DNA of 64,000 nt from Suillus spraguei (Eukaryota; Basidiomycota; Agaricomycetes; Boletales; Suillaceae): NCBI GenBank assembly GCA_016800925.1, contig JABCPU010000157.1:1-64000 (forward strand), in the 5' to 3' direction. Under the pieces are notes generated by a model, which saw nothing but the letters and a program-made list of their open reading frames with translations, was not told where the DNA came from and did not search any database. Positions 44,242-54,789 of this stretch are shown here, piece by piece. The translations under genes and the position numbers were made by a program. The number at the start of each line of letters is the position of its first letter. Within the stretch, counting starts at the first letter, position 1.

Positions 44242-44947
44242 CTAGATACAGTCATTCCCCAGACGCCTGTTGATGTATTGTAGCCGTCCCTCCAATTCTC
44301 TGCACCTGCACTTGGCATTCCTGCTAGCTTCCTTCATGCATTCCAGACGCTGCTCCATCATCCTGATATTTGCCTCTAGGCATCGCCTTCCTTCAGGATC
44401 AAGCTTCCTCCTCTTTCTTATACTCCCGTCCCAATTGTTCGGCCGTTTGCCGAGCAGGATTACATCGCTTGAGGAATAAGATGGACTTTGTGAATGCGGA
44501 GGATCATCTTCTTGGACGGCTGTGACATGGGCTGCTTTCAGTGTAGTTAGACATGGTGGTATTGAGTGAACAGACATACTATTGCTGTGTGGCTCCTGGC
44601 AGGTTACACCAGGTTCGTCCGGTCGATACATGCAGTCTTGCATCATAGAGATGCATTGAGAACACCCAGAGTGCTGAGGTGCAATAGCCGTCATTTGTTT
44701 GTTGAGTGAGTGATTCGCTGAACCGTTGCATGGGATTATTAGTACATAGCGGGTTAGATTCAAATGACACAAATACCTTGTTTAGGATTTGGGGACCGTA
44801 AAATTGTAAGATCATCCTGAAATTCATGTCACATTTTGTATAGAAAAGTTTGATGGAAGAAAATACCATGGAGGTGTGAGTGTGCCCGGGTGACTTTACA
44901 GAGGAAATGTTGCGCTCTGCACACTGTTTTTTTGTACACTCGGACAT
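44242..44947 (-). CDS. Chimeric coiled-coil/cysteine-motif protein CC4
   Basis: Exons 44,947-44,867, 44,816-44,777 and 44,717-44,242 with GT-AG introns of 50 and 59 bp total 597 nt, 198 residues plus stop, in frame throughout. Exon 1 (MSECTKKQCAERNISSVKSP...) is nearly identical to exon 1 of CC5b. Exon 2 begins DDLTILRSPNPKQ like the CC5 genes. Exon 3 then departs: CSQCISMMQDC (C-x2-C-x6-C) with a following CQEP, a Ser-rich linker, VILLGKRPNNWDGSIRKRRK and a short coiled coil with CRELEGRLQYI. This second half parallels the cysteine-rich gene at 55.4-56.1 kb (CEYCRRMGNFC, CQER, VISLNEQPSDW, CRELEHELSHL). The gene straddles the outer edge of the palindrome. Confidence 0.75.
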
Positions 44948-45180
44948 AATAAATGATGAGTAGATGATTTAGGTTAATGGGTAAGACAAGAGGAATTTGG
45001 ATGGGTCTTTATACGTTTCAAAATGTTCCACAACATACTCGCGCACACAAATGACGATTGTCCACATACATACCTATTGTGTTCTGTACAAGCTGATGTT
45101 CAATTGAAAACCACACTTCGGAATGAAATTGATACCACGCATCCACAAGGGACGCATTGCTTGGTAAGGCAGTCTTTCAG
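44948..45180 (-). promoter_or_regulatory. Conserved upstream module of CC4
   Basis: About 230 bp before the ATG that closely match, inverted, 54,053-54,277 before CC5b and, less well, 53,613-53,830 before CC5a. Shared blocks include CCGAAGTGTGG, TGTGGACAATC, a TATAAAGA-like box about 60-70 bp before the ATG, and ATTAACCTA-CATC. Its role as a promoter is inferred. Confidence 0.55.
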
Positions 45181-45834
45181 GGCTGCACTCAGGTTGTTGC
45201 ATTGACATCCAGTGACACACTGAAGTACCAGCATTCCTTTCGGTATGACCATGCCAGGGAGCAAGACTAGTTGTTGAGCCGAGAAAACGAACGGAAGACA
45301 TCAGTTTCCTTGATGCCACCCTTAGTCAGAACTTATGACCCGTGGTTCGAATTCAGCTGGATTGTTCCAACATGTCGTGGACGCTCTCCCCACAAAGTCA
45401 CAGATCCATCATGCTTCTCACCTCTCACCAGCCAGCACTTCATGCGGTGCAAATGCTTCATCAACAACAGGATTGTCCTGTGGACCTCCCCTGAACACTG
45501 CTAGAGTACACTGGTGTCAGTAAACCCTAATCATTTCCGGACGACATGGCACGTGAAGCAGAACCAGTTATAACACGGCTGGCCTTCAAAATATCAGGAA
45601 ATGCTGTCTCAAACCAGCAAGCTGCCGCCAAGAGGTTTTAAACCCCCTTCCGTCTAACATCCTTGATATCAGATGTGATATTTATTGGCTTGATCAGTGG
45701 AATATTCAGCTTTTGAATGTGTTTCCTTCCTGCGGTATAGTGCCATTGAACAGAATGATACAACACAATGCGGAGACTCAAGCAGAAGGTACATGCCGTG
45801 TCTGCCGAGGGGACCGAACTTCCTATTGCAAATC
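45181..45834 (-). other. Degenerate coding-like sequence, unrecognised
   Basis: Minus-strand readings such as NPVVDEAFAPHEVLAGE and GSVTLWGERPRHVGTIQ (about 45,330-45,500) look like protein but fall in different frames with stops. I cannot name a family. 45,540-45,834 has nothing recognisable. Confidence 0.3.
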
Positions 45835-46390
45835 AATGTATTTTCCTATGTGGTTGTAACTCCACCTTCAGCTTTTTCTTCCATCCACCCACCACGTTGT
45901 GATATGCTATGTTCGAGCGTGGTTGCAATATGGACACCCCCTGACAAGGGACGTGTGCTCTAGAGTTATCCAGATACATCTGCGCACCATGTGACCATTT
46001 CCTGTCAACAGTGTTCCAGGCAGACATGACTGGGCAGGAAAAGTGGCTGTGCCCATGTCTGATTGTTTTTTGCAGCGAGGCATTGTGCCTGATTCTCACT
46101 GAGATCATGGTGAACTTGTGGTTCCTAATGGGCGATATGTTGTTTGCCTGGTGGTGCAGACACCTCCCTACCAGGTTGGTGCGTGAACTGGAGTCATTCA
46201 GACGTGTGCATGCTGCCTTCACTTCTCCTGGCAAGGGAAGTTAGGATCTGGCTGACAGGCCACCCTGATTTCCATCAACAGAATATGGCTAGGTAAGTCC
46301 TATGCTGAGCCTAGTCAGGCACTACATGGATGAACCTGGGCCATGCACTGCACTGATGGCGAGTGTTGTTTTGTATCAGTGTTTTATTCT
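45835..46390. repeat. Dispersed repeat D1, copy 4
   Basis: Minus orientation relative to copy 1. It shares with copy 1 the extended end (CATGCACTGCACTGATGGCG and GACTGAGCATAGG-like blocks) that the arm copies lack. Confidence 0.8.
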
Positions 46391-47567
46391 GATAGATGAC
46401 TCTTGGGATCCAGGTAGTGGTTCAGTGCTCTGTCGCAGACTGAGTCTAAAAGAAAATGCAAATTTTGGAAAAGCAAGGTCAAGAGATGACAGGTTGGAAC
46501 ATACATCTTTATCTTGCATTGGTTGGGATTTTATCAAATACCTACTGTATTTATTACATGCTTGGCGGAAGCTAGTTGATTGATCATTACATGGAACTGC
46601 TATTGTGGAAATTACACGAGTGATTGTAGAAGTTCAGCAGAACCTCTTGCCAGAGACAGGAAGGAAAGCCAGGAAATACGTTCGAGGAACATAGAGAGGC
46701 GGTTGAAATTTTGAACAGCTGGTTTTCTGAAATAGTAAATAGAAAGATCCACAACTTCGTGAAATTGCTCAAGCACTCCACTTTAAACTGAACACTTCAA
46801 GTGACTCATCCGTCAACTAGCTGTCGAACGCAAATATTCCCGAGAGGCTTCCAAAATTACCGGCCCAGTACCATTAAGCGAATTTTTATATTCGGCATCA
46901 ACGCTCCCCCAGTTCATTCCCGGCACCTTCACCTTCATCCCACACCTTTGCTGACAAAGGCTCCAAAAAAGCAGATTTCCACAGGGTCGTTAAATCAGGA
47001 TTGACATTATATACAAACACTGTATGATCCCCCGCATCGTTAAGTTTAAAGTACCTTTCAGGACAAGGGATGTGGAAGCCTCCGTTTGCATCTGCGATAC
47101 TTTATTTCATTAGTCACACTGGACCACTACCTAAAATCAAGAAGCAGGCTGCCATACTGCACAGCCTTCTTGCGACATCTGGCAACACCATCACTCATTC
47201 TCAACTCCCTGCGGTCACATCGAACTCCACTCCCAAGCTCGGTTGCATTGATCAGTCGTCCTTTCACTCGTCTCAAAACTAGTGTCACTGCTGTCATACC
47301 CATTGTGAGGTTCGTCACCTTATGGAGCAGGCAAAAGGATATCAACGATCATGAGCATCGATAGGAAGGTAGTAGATGCATAAGCAGATGCCATTAGCTC
47401 ATGGGCAGGCGTCGTGAGCCTGAACTTCCTCATGCGAAACCATTCTTCTCACGAGCCTACTAGATGTGTCATATTTGGGTGATCCATATTGAGGATGGAA
47501 AGCGTGAGAAGGGGAATATGCTGACCCATATAACATAGATCGTCCTTATCTCCTCCTGAGCCATATC
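46391..47567. other. No gene recognised
   Basis: About 1.2 kb of unique sequence. A 93-codon plus frame at 46,302-46,583 and a 92-codon frame at 47,086-47,364 are open, but I see no family, splice pattern or neighbour relation to support either. It may include the promoter of the next gene. Confidence 0.35.
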
Positions 47568-48942
47568 ATGTATCCAATACCAGACATAGACTCCAGTGGT
47601 CTTGATCATTGTCATATATATACGCCTCTCAACTTCCGACCTGAGGGAATGTCACTTCGTAACCGCCCGCCTACACCACCCAGAATTACCCGGACTTCAC
47701 TTCCGGAGTTCCAGTGCCGACCAGAACCCTCATGCGTTTTCAAAACACTTCCAGTGCCTCCTACGAAAGTACATTTACCTCCTAGGCATTTGACCCCTCT
47801 ACCACTCGCATCAAGTCCACCCCCAGGCACCTACGGCTCCATTTTGAAGTCCTTCGGGAGCGTTGCAGATCTGACAGTAACAAACGTTGTTACACAAGAC
47901 GTTCCGCCTGCCACATATGAGGCAGTTGTGCAAGAAGGGATAAATCACGAGGATTGGCAGGCCGTAAGGTGCGACATAAATTTGATCAGTTTCAGTCCAA
48001 TGATAAGGATGATGTAGGGTCGACTACAATAATGGTGTGCCCATCGTACACTGCCCAAACCTTGGCCACGAGATCCTTCCAGAACTGTTTGATGTGATGA
48101 GATACGCAGGAACATCGTACCCAAAGACATATCATGGCAGTAAAATCACCCAGGGCGGGTCAACAACGATTACTTTGGCAGCTGGATCAAAATCACCTGA
48201 TTTCAGCCTGTATGAAGTGAAAGACAGTAGTGGGCAGGTGCAACAAGCAACAAATGGGGTTCCTACGGTTGCCTTTGAAGTAGGATACCGGGAAGGAGAA
48301 AAGAAGTTGGCCTTGGATGCAGGCCGACTTATATGTCTGTCTAAAGGCATGATACAATTGGTGGCCACTCTCGACATCAATCACACGGTGGAGAAGCAGA
48401 ACAACGGAAGACGGAAACTGGAATCCGTTGTCTGGACTCATTGGGAGATGGATCCAGAGTATCCTCAGATTGTTAAGAGCGACCATACTTACGAGCTCAA
48501 CGAACTCCTTGCTGAAAGAGATGGAAAGGTTATAAAGGACACAGAGACCGTCCAACCAACACCCGATGCCTACCGGGCAGTAGTGAAGTTTGCTAAAACA
48601 TCCCACTGGATCAGAGCCTACAAGTCTGATACTTATAAGGTATTTAACATAGTTATTTTCTTGGATTAATCTGCTAACTTCAAGGACCTGGAGCTGTTCC
48701 CAGATCAAGGAATTAAGTCCATTCCGATCCTGTATCGTCACTTGTTCCGTGACCCTGACGAGAAGGACAGGAAAAGCCCTGCATTTACCTTTCAAACTGT
48801 GGATATCATGGCTACAATTTTTGGCCATGAAGATGTTCAGCGTGAAATGGATGCACAAAACCACAGGACGCAAGAAGATGCAGACTCAATTGACCAGGAG
48901 CTGCTTGCGAGGTTAAAAAAGCGTCGTTCAGACCAGCAATAG
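47568..48942 (+). CDS. PD-(D/E)XK-like fungal protein of unknown function
   Basis: The start MYPIPDIDSSGLDHCHIYTP leads through a Pro-rich stretch and TYEAVVQEGINHEDWQAV to a conserved core: IVHCPNLGHEILPELFDVMR, GSTTITLAAGSKSPDFSLYE, PTVAFEVGYREGEKKLALDA, GRLICLSKGMIQLVATLDI, then VVWTHWEMDPEYP. The D of SPDFSLYE and the E of AFEVGY fit a restriction-nuclease-like core, and agaricomycetes have many such proteins of unknown role. A clean intron at 48,640-48,684 (with CTAAC branch site) joins YKSDTYK to DLELFPDQGIKSIPILYRHL and the C-terminus KKRRSDQQ. The frame between about 47,975 and 48,040 changes twice without convincing splice sites, so this copy may be damaged there. Confidence 0.6.
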
Positions 48943-49429
48943 AACCATGATGTAACCATGTACAGGTCACCTGCTCACATACTAAAATTCAAGCACGAAT
49001 GATAACAAATGGTATGACTACATTTTAATAATGAGCTCACGTGCACAATGTTCGGGAGATTCTCAAACCTCATTGATGTTGGTTGTTATGCCAGACTTTG
49101 AGCTACATTTCAACTCCTCCGTTGTGTGTATGGCTGTAACATCGGCAGTACGGCAAACTACAGAGCTCCGTAAGCAAATAAATATGCTAGAGATTTGTGA
49201 TCTTTTTTCAACTCGAGCATGTCCTCAGGGAATTTTTGACAAGTTTTTTTTAAGTTTAATTTAAAAAAACGGTTCTCTAAGCTACATCAATGCTCACTGC
49301 AATGGCACTCCGAAGGGCAGTGACGAAGTAGATTCATTCCGTAGGGGTACAGTCACACGCAGCTCCTACTGACTTATCAGACAGATATCTTTCCAAAGGG
49401 CATAAATTAGAATAAAAAATAGTGAACTG
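48943..49429. other. No gene recognised
   Basis: 3' flank of the preceding gene, then AT-rich unique sequence with poly-T/A runs. No coding feature. Confidence 0.35.
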
Positions 49430-49970
49430 CCGAGGCGATTCAAGACGAGCACCCTGAAAGACCCATGTAGAACCATTTCTACATGGTAGTGAACTAGCAT
49501 GTGTTGGCATTTCCCTCAAGAAGCTGAAGCGGATTGCAAAGGAGAGGAATGAGGAGAGGAGGATGAACTTTCTCATTCGCATGAGTGAATATTCACCGGA
49601 GCAGCTTGGTTTCCTTGATGAAACATCCAAAGATGAACGAACATAGGGCAGGACAGCTGCGTGGGTGAGCAGCTACAGGCCAGCGTGCATGTAGCTGACC
49701 GACAAGTCATTGTTCCTGGACAGCGTGTCTCTCTGGACAAGGACTTCTTTCTCACTGTAGATGGCATGGTCGCCTCAAGTGTTCTCGAAGTTCACTACAG
49801 TAAAACATCTTGCGTTACTTCAATCTACAGTGGTATGTCACTGATTCCCACTCTGGTAAGCACTGTGAAGCTGACATACTACTTAGCTGCCAATGTGTTC
49901 CCCTTATCCTGGAACTTTATACGTCCTTGTAATAATGTACAATACGAAGATTCAGCACGGAGAGGCTGTC
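49430..49970 (+). pseudogene. Tc1/mariner-type (DDE3) transposase remnant
   Basis: The reading GISLKKLKRIAKERNEERRM then NFLIRMSEYSPEQLGFLDET and SKDERT matches agaricomycete DDE3 transposases from the end of the DNA-binding part into the first catalytic Asp (the D of FLDE). It continues in another frame with VPGQRVSLDKDFFLTVDGMV and ASSVLEVHYSKTS, the region leading to the second Asp. Stops and shifts occur after ERT and throughout. The second and third catalytic acids are not seen. Non-functional. Confidence 0.65.
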
Positions 49971-50439
49971 GCAGTTAGTTAGGGTTAGCAAAGGGTGCAC
50001 TATTTGACAAGAGGTTGGAGGATAATGTATCGAATTCCTTATGGTTTGGGGGTTTCTTGAGCGTCGTGGTAGGAGGTTTTGCAGCCTAACAACAGACCGT
50101 TCAGCGAGTGTACTCTCCATGTCATTACCTCGCGTGACCAAGACAGCGGCTCCGACACTCAAGTGCCGATGGTTGAGTGTGTAATGTGCGTTGTTATCTG
50201 GTAGGATGTAACAATAACCGGAAGTAAGACAGCCAGGCCTATTGCAGGTATAAAGATTTTGCAAAAGTTTGATCTGGTCCGTGAGCTAGATATTGAGAGG
50301 AAGTTCCTTGGCCAGCTTTTTCTGTTCGAAACAATTGAATATTGATAAATTGGAGACGTGATGCAAGAAACAACTGATTTGCTCCTACGTTCTTTTTCCT
50401 CTTCTGGCTGTCACTATTGTTACAAGCTTTGCACTCTGT
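49971..50439. other. No gene recognised
   Basis: Unique sequence; frames of up to 115 codons on the minus strand have no recognisable content. Confidence 0.35.
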
Positions 50440-50660
50440 ACGATCTGGTGCTTCTCCAACCGTCACAGGGAATATACTCGGAAAGAACGTACTGTGGGAA
50501 ACAACAGACACAATCCAAAAGTGTTCAATAGGTTCATCGCAAAATCCCGGGATCAGGATGCTCGTGCCGTATCCATACGCGTGCACGACACAACATACGC
50601 GTCCATCATATGAGTAAGAGTTCAGACGTCCTTGTGACTTGACATATATTCACGCCCTTT
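50440..50660 (+). pseudogene. Decayed leader exon of a NACHT-type protein
   Basis: Homologous to the exon and intron at 11,310-11,517: GGAAAGAACGT...ACAACAGA, AGTGTTCAATAGGTTCATCG, GTGCACGACACAACATACGC and the intron end ATATATTCACGCCCTTTTAG match in order. Translation resembles LGKNVLWETTDTIQK and VFNRFIAKSRDQDA. The frame is broken and no P-loop exon follows. Confidence 0.65.
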
Positions 50661-51309
50661 TAGAAGACACGTTGAACTTCAGCGTCCTTATCCTCAGTCG
50701 CTGCCATCACAAGCTAGAAAAATAAATATGGCAACCTGTGTTCATCGAGAATGATTGTATATTTTGAATCATGTAGTCCACAAGCCCGAAGTTCTTGTAC
50801 AAGTGCATGAAATATATCATTTCCATTTCTCATCTTGAGCCCATGTTTGATTCGGTCAGGATGTCCGTTGACAAACTCTTACACCAATGCATGCCCAGAA
50901 AGGCTCTTTATCGAGAAATGGTCATATAACGATGACAACGCCTATGATAAGTTGGACAACCGTTGCCGCTGCAATTCAGAGATAGAACCGGTGAATTTGC
51001 TGTCTCGCTGTAGGTGGCATTAGGCTAGTCATGTCACTATTGTTTGCATATATATACTCTATGGAAAAGGTCAGAAAAGGTTTATGAATGTTAAAGATTA
51101 AGTCTGCAAAGGGTTAGGAACATGAACCACAAAGATTAGGAGCCCTGCTGAGGTTTAGGATGTGTTTTAAGACTAAAAGTGTTGGGGCTACACACCGTAA
51201 GGGTTAGGTACAAGTCCTATTTAGGACCGGTTAGGCGACGCTTAGCGTGTGTTTGGTCTGCAAACGACAACGACATGTTAGAATTGAGCATCCCTCTAGC
51301 TGTCTAGGC
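50661..51309. other. No gene; GGGTTAGG-like motifs
   Basis: Between 51,060 and 51,250 there are several scattered GGTTAGG/GTTTAGG words. No array and no coding feature. Confidence 0.35.
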
Positions 51310-52500
51310 CCTTACATCAGGGACTGCTACTGCCTCGCGCCGTTACAATATGAGCTCCGGTAATGCGGGGAATATATCTGGACATGAAATTGCCACCACT
51401 GAAAATGTCATGTGTATGTTGAAACAAAGAAATTGGTTCAGAGCCTTCAAACAGACTCTGATCAATATCTACTAAGTCGAAGTATACCTTCGTGGCCGTC
51501 TGAGTGGCAGCGGTATTCGAAAGCAGTAATACAGTTAGGTTTTTCCGCTGATCTCTTAAGCACATTCATACCTTCGTCCCAGCAATCCATTGTTAGGTCC
51601 TGATTATAGCATCCAGTCGAAACAAGTCGACGCATTTCGGTCTGGGACTAATTGCTCGATTGAAACACATTGAAGCTGATGATAAGCAGGAACGAAACGT
51701 ATGGCGATTGGGAGGAGATCGTGCACCCGGCAGGCATCACGTACTATTTGCTAGAAAGACAGTAAGTCACATATGGTTGTGTCCACATCACCGTCTTACT
51801 ATGGCACAGAAAACATATACAGCAGCCAACATAAAGGAATACTCACTCACACCTTCGATTGCGTAATCTAAATAATTGGATAGATGCGGCACGCAGAGCA
51901 CTGCAAGAAGATACGTGGTTCCTGGTTGCTGAACCCATAGCTAAACAGGACAGCGATCGCTATGAAGATGGGCCATCAATGTCCTGGATACCACACAAGA
52001 TGATGTGAAGTACATCTATTGTGAGATGCAGAGCGTCAGAATACTTGCTAAAGCTGTGCCCTCCTTCACGAAAGTCTTGGCAGTACATTCCATGGCGGTT
52101 GGACATAGCAGCACACGAAATCCAAAATGCAACTGAAAATCAAGATGACTGGGGAGACAGAGTATCGAAGATAAGTCGGTAACCAAAGCAAGGTAGCAGA
52201 GTCAGGAACTGCTGTGTCCACGGCGCTACAATGCCATTATGTCAGTCTTCCAGTGTGTTGGAACTTCTTATTGCAATGTATTTTCCTGTGGTCGTGTAGT
52301 GGCTTATTTGGCCCTGGGATTTTGCTTACTCCACCTTCAACTTTTTCTTCATCTTCTCAACCACACATCACATTGTGTCCGAGCGTGGTTGCAATATGAC
52401 ATCCCCCTGACAAGTGACGTGTGCTCTAGATTCATCTAGATATATCTGCGCGCCATGTGACCTTTTCCTGTCAAGGGACGGTGTTCCAGGCAGACATACA
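51310..52500 (+). pseudogene. Third, deleted copy of arm material (WW gene and D1)
   Basis: 51,310-51,960 matches right-arm 39,880-40,500 in the same orientation: the block before the WW-domain gene, the WW-like exon (with one base lost so that TATTTGCTAG replaces ATTTTGCTAG), its intron and the start of the next exon. Then the copy jumps to sequence matching 42,300-42,880 (CAGAGCGTCAGAATACTTGC, AGATAAGTCGGTAACC) and ends in repeat D1. About 1.8 kb of the gene is missing. It is visibly more diverged than the two arms are from each other. Confidence 0.8.
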
Positions 52501-52549
52501 TCGCTTACAGTTGATGCGTTCATGAAAGCAGGCAAGGCCTAGCACTGTA

Positions 52550-52589
52550 CATCGAAAGTCTGGTTAAAATCTTAACCAGACTTTCGATG
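52550..52589. repeat. Perfect hairpin, 18-bp arms, 4-bp loop
   Basis: CATCGAAAGTCTGGTTAA, loop AATC, then its exact reverse complement. It lies in sequence with no recognised gene just after D1 copy 5. It could be a transcription terminator-like structure, a mini-inverted element end or a recombination scar; nothing here decides. Confidence 0.85.
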
Positions 52590-53100
52590 CACAATGCCGC
52601 AGCTTGTTCCATTGCAAGTTATAGGGCTGGCTATGACTACAGTACATCAAATGGAGTGAGGAAAGAACACGGTGAGTGACTCACATTGTTTGTTGCATGG
52701 CGCGGGTGTCAATTCCAGTTGCATTGGTGAAGAAGTGCTGAGAACAGGTCATACCTAGGGGGGTGATAATACCAGTGGCAGCCAGAACAATCACTGTGAC
52801 TGGGTTTGGCGGAGTGGAGTTGGGTGTGACCATGGAAGGCGTTGCGGTATGGCAGCCAGCTCCTTGATTTGAGCTAGTGGTCCAGTGTGACCAATGAAAT
52901 CCCTGTAATACATATCAGTAAGGGTGTGAATTGGAGTAAAAAATGGGAGGGAAATGAACTTCATTGCAACTTTAAATTTAAAGGATACTTATGGCAGGCA
53001 CACTTGACTGCGACTGCATGATGTGTCTGGTGGGCGGTCTTCTAAGCACAGGCACCCAATATGCTGGGCATGAACTTCAAATTCATGTGCTAATCTACAT
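52590..53100. other. No gene recognised; 3' flank of CC5a
   Basis: Unique sequence. The last 100 bp are the 3' flank of the coiled-coil gene that follows on the minus strand. Confidence 0.35.
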
Positions 53101-53612
53101 TTACAATGAGTTCATATGGTGATCATTAAGTAGCTGTCTCAGCGCCTCAACCAAGTTATTCTTCCCCTCAGTGACTCCGTCTGCAAGCCCCTGCATATAC
53201 ATTCGCCTGTCTTTTGCTTCCGCCTCCAGCTTATCAACTTTGTTTTGAAGTGCATTCAGGCGAGTGTGCCGATCATGTGTCTCTCTTTCTAGGCTTTGAA
53301 TACAGTCTCTATAACCTTTGAAGTGCAGCTGGTAAGCATTCGCTTCCTTCTCCATGTTGTCGATGTGCTGGCGCAAGACTCTGATTTCTCCTGTGAAATT
53401 TCGTCTGTCACATGGCTGCTCGCTGATGTCCGACTCAGGACTTGGGGACCGCAAAAAGCAAGGGTCGTCATGATGTTCGTTCTAAAATTTGTGTCATGTG
53501 TTGTGGAAAGAAGCGCGGCAGAAGAACATACCGCAGAGGTGTGCGTGTGCTTGCTTTTCTTCCGAGAAGAACAGTCGCCTTCTGCACACCGTTTTGTTAT
53601 ATTCTTGGACAT
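53101..53612 (-). CDS. Coiled-coil family protein CC5a
   Basis: Exons 53,612-53,532 and 53,481-53,101, with a 50-bp GT-AG intron, encode 153 residues. It starts MSKNITKRCAEGDCSSRKKS; exon 2 opens NEHHDDPCFLRSPSPESDIS and then is a coiled coil (GEIRVLRQHIDNMEKEANAY, LNALQNKVDKLEAEAKD, LVEALRQLLND). It is divergently arranged with CC5b, 665 bp between starts. The two have identical exon lengths and a matching protein plan but many substitutions, so both appear to be maintained. Confidence 0.8.
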
Positions 53613-54277
53613 GATGTATCGTGAGGGTAGATGGTGTAGGTTAACAAATGAGAGATAGGAGATATTTGCATGGGACTATATATATTTCACAATGTTCCAC
53701 AGCACACATGCATGCATGCACGCACAAATAATGCTTGTCCACATACATACTTATTGTGTTCACACTAATTCAGGCAATATACAAGCTCATTTGTGGTTGA
53801 AACCACACTTCGGAATGAAATCGAGGTGGGCCAGGTTGATACCATTGTTGCCTGCAGTACCTAGACAATGGGTCTGCAGGGTTGTGGCCTGAGTATGTCC
53901 TCAACACTCAATGTCTCATGGGAACATGATGCCCGTGTATGCTGACACCCACACAGCATCTATGGACATGGCCAATGGTCACATGAACTTATTGTACCTT
54001 GTGGAATGTTTGTGTTCTGCTACCATAAACGCTTGATATCGAAAGATTGCCTTACCAAGCAATGCGTCTCCTGTGGATGTGTGTTATCAATTTCATTCCG
54101 AAGTGTGGTTTTTTCAATTGAACATCAGCTTGCATAGAACACAATAGGTATGTATGTGGACAATCGCCATTTGTGTGCGCGAGTATGTGTGTTGTGGAAC
54201 ATTTTGAAACGTATAAAGACCCATCCAGATCCCTCTCGTCTCACTCATTAACCTACATCATCTACTCATCATTTATT
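53613..54277. promoter_or_regulatory. Shared divergent promoter region of CC5a and CC5b
   Basis: Its two ends (53,613-53,830 and 54,053-54,277) are inverted copies of one upstream module: ATGTTCCACA, TGTCCACATACATAC, CACACTTCGGAATGAAAT and a TATA-like box near each start. The middle 200 bp is unique. The inference is that the pair arose by inverted duplication including the promoter. Confidence 0.6.
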
Positions 54278-54789
54278 ATGTCCGAGTGTACAAAAAAACA
54301 GTGTGCAGAGCGCAACATTTCCTCTGTAAAGTCACCCGGGCACACTCACACATCCACGGTATGTTTTTCTATCAAGCTTCTCTATACAAAATGTGACATG
54401 AATTTCAGGATGATCATACACCTTTGAGGTCCCGAAGTCCTGGGTCGGACATCAGCCAGTATCCGTATCACACACGGCCTCTCAAGATCGAAATCAGACA
54501 CTTGAAAAAGCACATCCAGGAGATGGAGAAGGAAGCGGAAAATTACCAGCTGCGCTATGAAAGTTACAGAAGCCGCATTCAGGAACTAGAGGGTGAGTTA
54601 CGTGACCAGCAAGCTGGCTTGGACACTCTTCAAGATAAAGTTCATCGTCTCGAGGCCGAGGCTGAGTGCAGCCAACAGTATGGAGAAGGGTTCAAAGACA
54701 TGGTAGCTCGGGAGAAAAATGATTTGATTGAGGTGCTGAGAAAGCTACTAGACAATCGGACTCATTGTAAATGTAGCATTGGCACGTGA
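54278..54789 (+). CDS. Coiled-coil family protein CC5b
   Basis: Exons 54,278-54,358 and 54,409-54,789 with a 50-bp GT-AG intron; 153 residues. It starts MSECTKKQCAERNISSVKSP; exon 2 opens DDHTPLRSRSPGSDISQYPY and is followed by heptads (IEIRHLKKHIQEMEKEAENY, GLDTLQDKVHRLEAEAE, NDLIEVLRKLLDN). Exon 1 and the upstream region are nearly the same as in CC4, 9 kb away and inverted, whereas exon 2 matches CC5a. No break was seen. Confidence 0.8.

Larger units (their letters stand above)
34777..44350 (-). repeat. Right arm of giant inverted repeat (9,574 bp)
   Basis: Mirror partner of 22,235-31,811. Its outer end lies inside an apparently complete three-exon gene (44,242-44,947) that the left arm holds only as its last 36 codons, so the right side appears to be the ancestral arrangement. 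Its inner end lies inside a coiled-coil gene whose last codons differ from the mirror copy. Confidence 0.95.

Noticed and set aside
22235..44350. Interpretation of the palindrome as long terminal inverted repeats of one giant transposon
   Set aside because: No target-site duplication or matching outer ends: the left edge is a scrambled junction and the right edge is inside a gene, and the spacer has no transposase.
48193..48873. 226-codon minus-strand frame
   Set aside because: It lies exactly opposite the conserved PD-(D/E)XK-like gene and has no family resemblance; it is a shadow.
49973..51250. Telomere-like TTAGGG words
   Set aside because: Single TTAGGG/GGTTAGG words are scattered with no array of two or more consecutive units, so this is not an interstitial telomere.
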